64,000 bases of DNA from Pholis gunnellus (taxonomy: Eukaryota; Chordata; Actinopteri; Perciformes; Pholidae): the NCBI GenBank assembly GCA_910591455.2, contig OU342823.1, forward strand, positions 19,975,909 through 20,039,908, read 5' to 3'. Positions 1 through 64,000 of the stretch are shown here, one piece after another (positions within the stretch are counted from its first letter, which is position 1; every line of letters starts with the position of its first letter). The notes below the pieces were generated by a model that did no database searches, was not told where the DNA came from, and saw only the letters and a list, made by a program, of their open reading frames with translations. The translations under genes were made by a program, and so were the position numbers.

Positions 1-268
1 TTTTTAGGCAAGAAATGAATTGTATTGATTTCAAATATTACGTAAATTATGGGACTATCTATAATATTAATAATATTAATATTAATAATAATATAGCCCC
101 GAAACAGCCTCCAAAAACGTGAACTCAACGCTCCAATTAGCATCATAGCTAGGCTAACGTTAGCTTTTAGCAGCAAGTAGCCAATCAGATGCATTCTGGG
201 TAGGCACTCCTGCACGTGTGCAGAACGGGTCGGTTACTGACGGCCTCAGAGGTCAGAGGTCACGTTAC
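1..268 (-). other. Intron inside DII (after S5), 3' part outside window
   Basis: Intronic sequence follows the donor at 268. The first 200 bases are AT-rich with TAATAT repeats, and a GCTAAC/GTTAGC-rich segment lies at 145-180. No exon is seen before the window edge. Confidence 0.7.
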
Positions 269-53098
<52,830 letters not shown>

Positions 53099-53141
53099 CT
53101 TCTCATCCTGATCCTGCTGCTGACTGGCCCAGTTTACCAGC
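53099..53141 (-). other. scn5a-like: 5'UTR part of the first coding exon
   Basis: Between the predicted 3' splice site (CGTTCCAG, intron side from 53142) and the ATG at 53098 lie about 43 nt of leader. Vertebrate Nav genes normally have an untranslated first exon and a large first intron, with the ATG in the second exon. The acceptor here fits that layout. The upstream exon was not identified. Confidence 0.6.
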
Positions 53142-53539
53142 TGGAACGATCGACATGGAAACCAATAATCAATAATGACGAACAACCCTTCAACATCCTT
53201 CATTCAGTGACAGTTGAAATATTATAATATATAATGTTTCAGGCAAACGACTTTCCCTTTCACCAGCATTGCTGTAGAACTCCATTCATCGTGAACATGC
53301 GTGTGTGTTAGCAAGCTTTAAACATTGAATTCAAACTGTTACCAGCATCTAAATGTCTGGTTGTTTAAATGTTCGGTTGTCAGACTCGACTCAAGTTCTC
53401 CAGACTTAAGATCACGACCGTTTCAGAGCAAACAGGTGTTTCAGTTTAACGAGTGACCGTGTTAACTGGTGACTTTCAGCCGAATGCTCGTTGTAACTTA
53501 CGTAAATGGTTGGTTGTAGATAATAAACAGATAAGTCTG

Positions 53540-53635
53540 TATTTAAAATATTTCACGATCTTTTTCTAAACATAAAGTATTTCACGATCTTTTCCTAAAC
53601 CTAACTAAATATTTCACGATCTTTTCCTATTCATC
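53540..53635 (-). repeat. Short reverse copy of the AAAGATCG repeat
   Basis: Three reverse-orientation units (TATTTCACGATCTTTTCCTA). Confidence 0.85.
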
Positions 53636-53935
53636 AACAAATCCAGACATTAAAAATATATCCTGCAAAATACTTTGTTTCCATCATCTACTTTTATGTG
53701 GAAATATTTAAAAGTAAGAGATTATAAATCAAGTGTTTCTGATACATTAGGACCCTTTAGGACCCTGGGGAGTGGCTGCTAAGACGAAGCTATATGTGCG
53801 GTAGACAGTCAGATGATTATGGGATGCCGAGGTAATGAAGTGCAGGCCGACAATAGTGTCTCATCAACACGAGTTTAGAGTTACACTGAGAGAGACATTG
53901 ACTACAGGATTACACACAGTTTGAGAGTGTAACAG

Positions 53936-54410
<475 letters not shown>

Positions 54411-54589
54411 CTCCTGATTGGCTGGTTCCATTCTGCTGAGGCTCTCGGTCACGTACACTCTCTCTCTTATTTGAGTCTTTACGTGTCAGGACCTGGTCTA
54501 CAAAGAGCGAAGGGCAATCTCTGCAACAGGAGATCCACAGTCAAAGTGGGCTTCCTTATCTCCTTTCCTTCTCTACTACCTTTATAGAT

Positions 54590-55180
54590 TTCTTTCTTTC
54601 CTTCTAGACTTCCTCTGCTTCCCTCCCTCCTCCATTCCTTCTAGACTTCCTTTCCTTCCCCACCTCCTCCTCCTTCTTTACTTGTCCTTTCCTGATCTAC
54701 CTTTTTTCTTATACATCCTCCTTTCCTTCTATACTCCCTTTCCTTCCCTCCCTCCTTCTTTCCTCTGCTACCTCCTCTGTTCCTTCTAGACTTCCTTTCC
54801 TTCCTCACCTACCTTTTTACTTTTATACATCCTCCTTTCCTTTCCTTTCCTTCCCTCCTTCCTTCTTTCCTCAGCTACCTCCTCCGTTCCTTCTCAACCT
54901 CCTCTTAAACTTTCATCCCTCGTACTTTTCCTCATTATCTCCCCTTTTTCCTCCTTTACCTCATCCTCTCCTTCCCTTTTCTACCTCTTCTGTCCTTCCC
55001 TCTCTCCTTCTTTCCTTGGCTACCTCCTCCTTTCCTTTCCTCCCTCCTTCTTTCCTCAGCTACCTCCTCCGTACCTTCATAACCTCCTTTTAAACTTTCA
55101 TCCCTCCTCTACCTCTCCTTCCCTTTTCTACCTCCTCTCTCCTTGCCTACTTCCTCTTTCCTTGTTTCCTTCCTCGTTCC
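54590..55180. repeat. Long pyrimidine tract
   Basis: About 590 bp made mostly of C and T on plus (CCTTTCCTTCC, CTACCTCCTC) with a loose ~100-bp higher-order repetition. Confidence 0.9.
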
Positions 55181-55765
55181 TCTCCCGTTCACACCCTAGA
55201 GTGAGCTCACGCCTCTGATCTGAGGTCTTGCGACACGTTTCCTGTGACTTTAGTCTTGAAGTGGAGTTGAGTGGATCAGAGGAACGTTTCCTCCGTGAAC
55301 GCTCCTCTGAAGCTCTGCTGCTCCTTCAGCTTCAGGCTGAAACATCAAATTACCAGCAGACACTTTCATATCCTCTGTTTTAATGAGCCTCCCTTTATTC
55401 CTCATTGTGTCTTTGTGTTGTTGTTGTTGTTGTTTACGACTTTTCTTCTTCTGTGTTTTAGCCTCGAACTGAAACCAGACCTTTAGGTTTTTAACAAAGA
55501 CGTGTTTTGTGTTGCATTACGACGTGTTTAATGCGAGTAGTACGACACAGAGTACTGCACAACAACACATCAGTGGAGTTCTCCTCCTCATGTCGGCTGC
55601 CTTGCTCAAGGGCAGACTTTGATTCACTCACAACACAAAGACACAGTTTGATGAGGAAAGAGGAGCGGATGTTATACAACCAAATAAATAAATAATACAA
55701 ATTATAAAATTCTCGTCAAAATACCGACACGGATGATTAAATAAGCTCCGCCCCCAGGAACGTCT

Positions 55766-55767
<2 letters not shown>

Positions 55768-55852
<85 letters not shown>
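55768..55852. repeat. (CA)n microsatellite
   Basis: About 42 CA units. Confidence 0.97.
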
Positions 55853-55853
<1 letters not shown>

Positions 55854-56564
55854 ATTCACCCCTTGTAGTTGTTCTTATCAATCAACACTCAATATCCCCA
55901 AACGACAAAAGTAAAAACGTGTTTTTTTGTAAATGTTTTAAAAATCAAAAATGGAAATATCTCATTTCCATCATCAGAATTGTATTTATTGCCAAGTAGA
56001 GCAAAAGTTAAATTAAGGCAAATATTGCATAGAAAGAAACACGATAAATATATAATATATATAAACAAACAGAATAGAAGAAAAATATAAATACAAAAAA
56101 TGAATTACAAAAATTAAACAATGCGATAAAACATATGTGCAAAAAACATAAATATAGATAAATATGAATAAATACCTTCAGAAAAGTGTTCAAGAAACAA
56201 TTCTATAAAAATGATGCAGAGTAAACGTAGATGTAGAATATAATGAAAATACTATTAAAATATGAAAAGTACTAGAAATAAATATGCACAATAGATATTC
56301 AGTCCTTTTGCTGTGGCACTGTATTTAAGATCTATGAGCCAATAACGTGTGTGAAAAGTGACAGAATGTAAAGTGAAGCCACTGTATATGCAAATATGCA
56401 GTGTGTGTGTGTGTGTGTGTGTGTGCGGTACATGTTTTATGTCTGTTTATAAAAGTGCATGTATAATACGGGACACATTCATGTTTGTATTACGGAAGCC
56501 TGAACATGACGACATGAAATATGAAGGAAGTTGATATGAGATTTCAGATGGCTACAGGTTTATA

Positions 56565-56624
<60 letters not shown>

Positions 56625-56993
56625 AATTTATACCACGTGTGATGCATAAACATGTCAGCAGAATAAACACTCAGCCGACCTGTAATTGGAATACAAGCCT
56701 GATTTCTCTTTTTTATCTCAGACTCACTAAAACCATCACAGATGACATTTCTGCTGTGGGATGAAGTCCCTGAACGCAACATGAAGGGTCCTTAAACACA
56801 CCACCGATCAAACCTGTACTACGATTTAAAAAAATGTGCTTCATGACTCCCGCGACTCCGCTCGAGGAAAAGTAGTGTTTCATATTAAATAGTTTTTATT
56901 TGAAGGCTTAAAGTCTGGAACAACGCCAATAAACGCTGTATGTTAAAGCAACAGAATATTCCTCTAGTGAGCGTCTGTTCAGGCATCCATCAG

Positions 56994-57431
<438 letters not shown>

Positions 57432-58799
57432 AATAAGGTCAAACTACTAAAGTACTCCGATCTATTTAACAAAGTACTTCCTGAGTTATTGTTGCATAAA
57501 TATGTAAATATTCAGAGAGAGATATTTTGTGTTCTCTCTCTCTCTCTCTCAATGCAAAATATAAATCAACAGTTAAATGATGAAAACAGGTGAAACTATG
57601 AAAATATTTGACTAAAAGATGAGAAAGTAAGTTATCTTATCTATTGACTTGGGACTTGTAAGTCTTGAGTTGGGACTTGTAAGTCTTGGGACTTGTAAGT
57701 CTTGTTGTATTTTAAATCAGCGGGTCTGATTGTTTTGGAGAAGAAGACTTCTGTTGTAAAAACCTCCTGAACTATGAACACCGACTAACTCCTGACTGCA
57801 ATGAAGACTCCCATGATGCAACGCTGCATCACTGAACTCTGCATGTTGTTATGAATATTCATCTCGGGTTTGACCACTACAGTGAAACAGTCTTTTTTGG
57901 CACCAAACATCTTCCATACATAACAGATGAGGATGAAGAGCAATGGCTCACTCAGGACCAATCCCATCAGCTCTCCCGCCTCGCTCTGAAAGCAGAGCGT
58001 CCTGTCACAGCGCGGTGATGAAGAGCGAAACCTCAACACACAGAAGCTGAGAGGACGCCGAGCGGCGGCGGCGGCGGCGAGAATGGCGCACCTTCAATTC
58101 AATTAGCCTGAGAGGAGGAAACACATCTTGTCACCGTGCCGCCGCCGTTAACGGAGAAGGAGCCGCTGCCCGGAGCAGGAAATGATTCACCGATATCAGG
58201 CAGAGGGCCAAGATGAAGCTGGCATGGGAGCCGTGGGGCGGGGGGGGGGGGGGGGGGGGGGGTAGATGGGGTAGATGGGGGAGTCGACATCATGTCGAAG
58301 CTCCATGCTGGATGAGAAACCTTCAGACCTCCACAGCCATGTTAACATCCCACCTTTCTGATGCTTGTAAATGTTTTCACATTGTTGTATTAAACTGAAA
58401 TCTCTAAGTTCTGGAGTTAACAACTAATCAATTAAGAACCAAATAAGAAATACGTCTTTGTGCTTTTATTCATATTGTATTGAGATGAATCATCAGACAC
58501 AACGTATCTTCGCCATAATCATAACAGACATAATCTGTAAAACACGTCATCTTCTGATGTTTCATCTTTTCGACGGCCCTTGAACACATCATGTGGGACG
58601 AAGCAGCCAAAACGAAGCCTAGAATTGTGATATTTCATCAAAAACATTTTATTCTACATGTTCTGATTTAAACTCTCGCCCCAAATAAAGAGTTCACTTT
58701 AACCAGAGTGTGTAAAAACATTAAGTTGTGAAATTATGAAGTCATGATTGATTCATCTGAGACCAACAGTCATGTGACCACAAGAGAGGAGAGACTCTG

Positions 58800-58940
58800 A
58801 CTGAATTACAGGAAGAGGAGAGGAGAGAGGAGAGGAGAGGAGAGAAGAGAGGAGAGAGGAGAGAGGGGAGGAGAGAGGGGAGGGGAGAGGAGAGGAGAGG
58901 AGGGGAGAGGAGAGGAGAGGAGAGGAGAGGAGAGGAGGAG
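58800..58940. repeat. (GGAGA)n pentanucleotide tract
   Basis: About 135 bp of GAGAGGAGAGGAG on plus, purely purine. Confidence 0.95.
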
Positions 58941-59226
58941 AGGCTGGAAACATGTGAATAGTTCAACATGTAGAACATGTAGAGCTTTTTTCAACATTGT
59001 TGCGTGATTCCATTGTTTTCCAATTTTTGTAGAATATATAAAAATATAATAATAAAAACAATACATTTTGTAATGATTGATGTCATTGTGACTGTTGTTC
59101 TGCACTGAAGACATGTTGTAACGAGACCACGGAGAGAAGAAACCATCTCTCCGTCTTATATAAACTCCACTTCTACCGTTTCCCTGGTGACTGATCCTGA
59201 GTGACTTTGTGATCTCGTTATTCTAA

Positions 59227-59490
59227 CTAAAGCTCTGGTCTCCTCTGGTCTCCTCTGGTCTCCTCTTCAGACCGTGTCCCTGGATTGGCGTCCTGCGTGG
59301 CGGGCCCGTCTCTCGGAGTCGGATCAGTCCGCTGCTGAAGGTGCTTTCCTGTCTCCGGCTGACTGATCGTCTCTGACTGCGGCTCGTTGGCTTCGTTGTG
59401 CTTTTTGTTGCTGCAGACGGTCCAGGACTCCGCTCCTCGTGGGCTCAGCGGGTCCTCTGGCATCGAACGCTCCGCCGCCACCGACCTCAC
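59227..59490 (-). other. Uncharacterised 87-codon open frame
   Basis: The frame starts MRSVAAERSMPEDPLSPRG and ends SEEETRGDQRRPEL. It is polar and charged with no hydrophobic segment, and its GC and codon use are more coding-like than the surroundings. No family is recognised. The C-terminal part is a 10-bp GGTCTCCTCT tandem repeat, which argues against a real gene. It could be an unrelated exon, a relic or chance. Confidence 0.15.
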
Positions 59491-59770
59491 CTCAGAGTCC
59501 CGTTAGTGGAGCTGATGACGCGTCATCGTGAAGTCCGTCCTGCTGTTCACGACCCGCTGCTGTCTCCTCAACCTGAACTCTGCTCACAGACCTTTTTAAA
59601 CTTTAAATGCCAGCACGTGCTTTAAGATGTGTTAAATATGTTTAAATGTTGCATGAAGCGCAACAACAGGAACAACATTGGTGAAAGAAACTGGAAGCTT
59701 AAGATTTTAACAGTTTTTCACAATAAAAGCCTAGAACGTAGTAGTAGTTAACAGGAAACGTGTTATATAG

Positions 59771-59776
<6 letters not shown>

Positions 59777-59845
<69 letters not shown>

Positions 59846-59848
59846 TCT

Positions 59849-59870
<22 letters not shown>
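59777..59870. repeat. (TA)n followed by (CA)n
   Basis: A TA run of about 62 bp (59777-59838) is followed by CA at 59845-59878. Confidence 0.96.
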
Positions 59871-59881
<11 letters not shown>

Positions 59882-60329
59882 GATTTCAATAGACCAACTC
59901 AAGGAAGCTGATATAAAAGCCTAAGGAAATAAACAATGGGCTCTTTAAGTATTGTAAACTATCGTTAAAGATCATAAAACCATAATAAAACCATATTTAT
60001 ATTATTTATAAAAAAGCCAACATGAGCAGCAGATGTTCCAGTTTAAACGTACAACAATAAAGCAGTAATGTGTTGATGTGTTGGAGCGTTAAACGCCTCT
60101 GAGTGTGTCGGCTGGAACACTCACTGGTTCATGTTGTGGTCAAGGACGCGTTGAAGATGAAGTGGTTTTATAGACGTCGACAAATCCTCAGCAGACGCTG
60201 AAGGAAGCGACTCAAACCTTCAAACCTTCAACCTTTTAGGAACACAAGTTACTCTAAAATACAACTAAATGAGATTTGAACTCATTAAAAAGTGGTTAAA
60301 AAAACACGGAAATTAATTTTCTCACAAAT

Positions 60330-60780
60330 TAAACTGTTGATGGTTTTCTTCCTTTCCTTCTTTCTGTCCTAGCATCCTTCATGATTCTTTCCTTACGCCC
60401 TTGTTTCCTTTATTATTTCCTCTTTCTTTCTTTTTTCATTCTTCTCTCCTCGCTTCCTTTTTTCTAGCATCCTTTGTCATTCCTTCTTTCCGTCATTGCC
60501 TCCTTTGTTTCATCCTTCCTTGTGTCCTTTTATCTCCTTTTTTCCTTCCTTCCTTGTGTCCTCTCAGTCTTTCTTGCCTTCCTTCCTTCAATCCTTTTCT
60601 TTTCTTCCTTCCTTCCTTGATTAATTCATCTTTCCTTCTGTCCTTGCTTCCATTATAGTTTATTTCATCCTTCCTTCCTTTTCTCCTTGCTTTCTTGATT
60701 GTTTCTCATTTCCTTTTGTTCTAGCTTCCTTTGCTATTCCTACCTTCCTTCCTTCCTTCCTTCCTTCCTTCCTTCCCTCG
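60330..60780. repeat. (TTCC)n-rich pyrimidine tract
   Basis: Degenerate TTCC/CTTTCC repeats become perfect TTCC at 60745-60776. Confidence 0.92.
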
Positions 60781-61624
60781 GTCCTCCCAGTGTTCCTCCT
60801 CTGTCCTCTGCTCGTCTTCACCCTCATTCCTCCGCGTTAGTCATCAGCGTCTCTTGTTTGTTTCTTATGGTTTGCTTCTCTCGCTGTATGTTTTATCACC
60901 TCTGCTGCAGGTTTGCTGTGTTAGTGATTACATTAAACTCAAATGAAAGGAAACGTGCGTCAGCATGAGAGGCTGCCAGCTGTCCTCCTAATGACGTTAA
61001 AATAAATACAAAATACTCAATCAAAGCATTTACTTATGGACAGAATGTACAGATTATAAGAAAAGTATTTCATGTCTAAAAACGCCGCCGAACAGATTCA
61101 CTGGTTATATTTGATGAGACGCGTCTGTGTTGATGGTTAAAGTCTCTGAAACAGTAAAACCATAAAGACTGGAAACCAGCGTCCGTCTCTGGTGTCGAAC
61201 CGTTTCACCTCAACCAGAACATTTAGATCTACGAACAATCTCTCCATCAAATATGATTAAAAACAAAATGCTCCTCAAACATCTTAATAAACATGTTCAG
61301 GCCGACGTGTTAAACTGAGAAAGACAGAGAAGTTGTTTTTCACACGTTTCTGAACACATCAGGAGCATCACGTCATTACTCTGTGACAGAAACACTGAAA
61401 ACAGAATCCCTCACAAAGAACTAAACTCTGCTGTTTTCGTTTTTTGGCTTCTTTCAATCGATTCGTCGCCGTTCTGGGGATTTTTTTTTTGTCAACAACT
61501 TCATAAGTGTTGTTGTTGACGGTCTTAATTTATGGATCTGATTTCAGGAGAAGTGAATTAATAATAAGAGGACACCACTCTGAAATAAGAGAGACACAGG
61601 AATAGAAAGCTATGTGTCCTTACA

Positions 61625-61739
<115 letters not shown>

Positions 61740-63030
61740 GTCCTCATAAAGACAGGAACTTTGATCGACAACAGTTCTCTAATTCTTTGTGAATTACAAA
61801 CACTGGTTGCAAAAAATCCAAGATGGCGACGGACAAACTCGCCGAACTCTCGGCTTCAAAAACGTGCACAACCCGGCGGATGACGTCATGAAGACGACGT
61901 CCACTCGATGCTTTGATCCACCCGGACCTCCTCCTCACGAGGACTCCTTATTCTACGTCACCTGACTTCTACGCCCGTCATAACCACGGCCGGCCACTAG
62001 AGGCGCCGTCTGCACCGGTGATCAATGAATATAGACGATAACGACACAGCAGCAGGCCCACTGCTGCTCAGATCTATATCTGTTAACAATTACACATTAT
62101 GGATTATTATATGAACATGAGACAAACTGCAATCAATAAACACTTTGCTTTGTTATTGTCAAAGTGCAGCACTTCAGGATGTTCCATCATTAAAACGACT
62201 CTTTGTGCACGTTTGTAAATCTGTTTTAGTTTTTTAGTACAAGTAAAACATGTGTAGATAACATCTATAATTCAATAGCAATCAAACATATTGATGGTTT
62301 TTATACACTTCCCTGAAGTTAATCGTTAAATATTTAAAAACCGACCTGTCTCATGGAGGAGACCCGACGGGAGCTTTATTCTGAAAAACTAAATGTAAAC
62401 ATGCTGCAGCGCTTCCTGTTTTTAGGGCCTCTGGACTGAAAATAGGACTCGTTTAAAAAGCTTCAGCTCGACTCAGTGGGGAACCGTTTCCTCTCATTGT
62501 TTGTATGAACTCAGAGCACACGTGTGGAGACCTGGTCCGGCTGAAACGGACTTTAGTTCATTTTGCTCTCGGTGTGATCCGTTGGTGGAGGCGTGAGCAG
62601 AGTAACGTCTGACTCCAATATCATTATTAGAAACTCAGACCGGTAAAGAAAGGAAGGAAGGAAAGGAAGTAGTGAGGGTAGATTTAAAGGGACTTTCACC
62701 AAGGAGACCGCTGTTCATGTCTGGTGTGCAACCAAACGTCACCTGTTTTAGTTTTCTTTAGTCAGTTCTGTCCTGCAAACGTCTTTCTTTCAACCCAAAC
62801 CACTTTGTTTTCATAATAATCAACCTAACCCAGAACTTTAGTTGCCTCAATCTAACAAATACTTGTATTAACTAAACATAACCGAGTAGCAGATATTTAG
62901 CTGCTCGATGTCTCTCAGATTGTGTCTTTGAATATGAAATGAAATCAGATTCACTCTGAGAGATGAAGCTGGTCGCCCACTCCTGATCTCAACATGTTTC
63001 AGCGTCAGAGCTCAACCACAGATTTAATCA

Positions 63031-63031
<1 letters not shown>

Positions 63032-63110
<79 letters not shown>

Positions 63111-63708
63111 CCTGGGGGAAATCAGAAATCAGGAAGGACTTTTACACCTGTGGCTCACTGCTCTCAGCCAATCAGGAGGCTGGAAAAGATTCAGGAAGCA
63201 TCCAGCTGATCGGGATGAGTGGACGATGTGTTTGGATAAATGGTTTAATAAATGTTTCAGACGGGGGGAAGGAGGACGAGAGGGAAAGAGAAGACAAGAA
63301 AAGGAAGAAGAGAGGAGGAGAAGGAAGCAAGTAGGAGACAGGAAGTCATGAAATAAAAGAAGTGAAGAAGAGTAAAAATGGGCAAAGACACAGAAAAGAA
63401 GAAGAGATGCAATGAAATAAAAATGACCAGGAGCCAAAAGAAGAAGTGGAGAAAAAAAGAGAAAAATATGGAAAGGAAAGAATAGATGAGCAGAACATGG
63501 AAGAGAGGAAGAAGAAGAAGATGAAAAGAAATACAAATAAAACAAAGAGGAGTCGAGAAGAAAACAATAAGACGAAAAACGACAAGATGAGTAAAAAAAA
63601 AAAGACAAAAAACCAGAGAAGAGATTGAAGAGGAGGTCTTGAATTAACCAGCAGCTTCTCTCTCATCAGCTGCTGATTTTGGAGAATGACTCTCCAAAAG
63701 GGACATGT

Positions 63709-63806
<98 letters not shown>

Positions 63807-63939
63807 CATTGTGGGTAATTAGCACCATCATGTCCAAAAGCAGCGCAGAGAGAGGAGATGGAGAGAGATGATGAAAATGTAAATCTGCTTGAAGAGATTT
63901 CTTCTGTTTGACTGCAAGTCTGCTCCAATCCACTTCAGA

Positions 63940-64000
<61 letters not shown>
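63032..64000. repeat. CA, purine tract, CA and TG arrays to the window edge
   Basis: CA at 63032-63106, a purine tract (AAGAAGAGGAG type) at 63240-63630, CA at 63707-63804, and TG from 63941 to the end of the window. Confidence 0.95.

Noticed and set aside
57785..58039. 84-codon minus-strand frame with a hydrophobic stretch (LLFILICYV)
   Set aside because: No family is recognised and no flanking exons fit. The start of the frame lies in GC-rich possible promoter DNA. It could be part of a non-coding first exon.

Overview
The window is teleost fish genomic DNA, probably ray-finned and percomorph-like. The evidence is a vertebrate voltage-gated sodium channel gene with long introns, a very high density of long (CA)n/(TG)n microsatellites, several minisatellites and dispersed repeats, and one 500-N assembly gap. 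Nothing prokaryotic is present.

The only gene I can support lies on the minus strand and fills most of the window. It is an alpha subunit of a voltage-gated sodium channel (Nav). Channel features in domains I and II place it nearest the Nav1.5 (SCN5A) lineage. I read coding exons from the initiator ATG at 53098 down to 269, where the gene leaves the window inside domain II. The exons, with every junction in phase, are 52976-53098 (start), 52399-52542, 50833-50951, 44877-44966, 43833-43961, then a mutually exclusive pair 38556-38647 (neonatal-type, 6N) and 36830-36921 (adult-type, 6A), then 34141-34383, 29391-29454, 8633-8871, 868-1041 and 269-430. Most lengths equal those I recall for human SCN5A exons (119, 90, 129, 92, 64, 239 and 174 bp).

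The exons for the domain I pore loop, S6 and the I-II linker (human exons 9-13) are not readable between 29390 and 8872. The only unsequenced place is the gap at 9083-9582, next to exon 14. Domain II continues beyond base 1. From 53142 to 64000 I see no confident gene. This part should hold the 5'UTR exon(s), first intron or promoter of the channel, plus simple repeats.

Four architectural points stand out. (1) Intron 3 is a U12-type AT-AC intron with recognisable 5' splice site and branch point. (2) A 433-bp intron in the N-terminal region, absent from the human gene structure as I recall it, starts with a CA run and ends with a TG run. These are complementary and could pair the two splice sites. 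(3) A second additional intron splits domain II just after S5. (4) The 6N/6A exon pair carries the Asp/Lys charge switch known from mammalian SCN5A.

The introns carry a dispersed repeat with CTCF-like and YY1-like motifs (four copies), a dispersed ~30-bp minisatellite family (four loci), an inverted pair of helicase-like remnants, a (GAA)24 tract and possible conserved non-coding elements. I did not find an undescribed multi-gene system.
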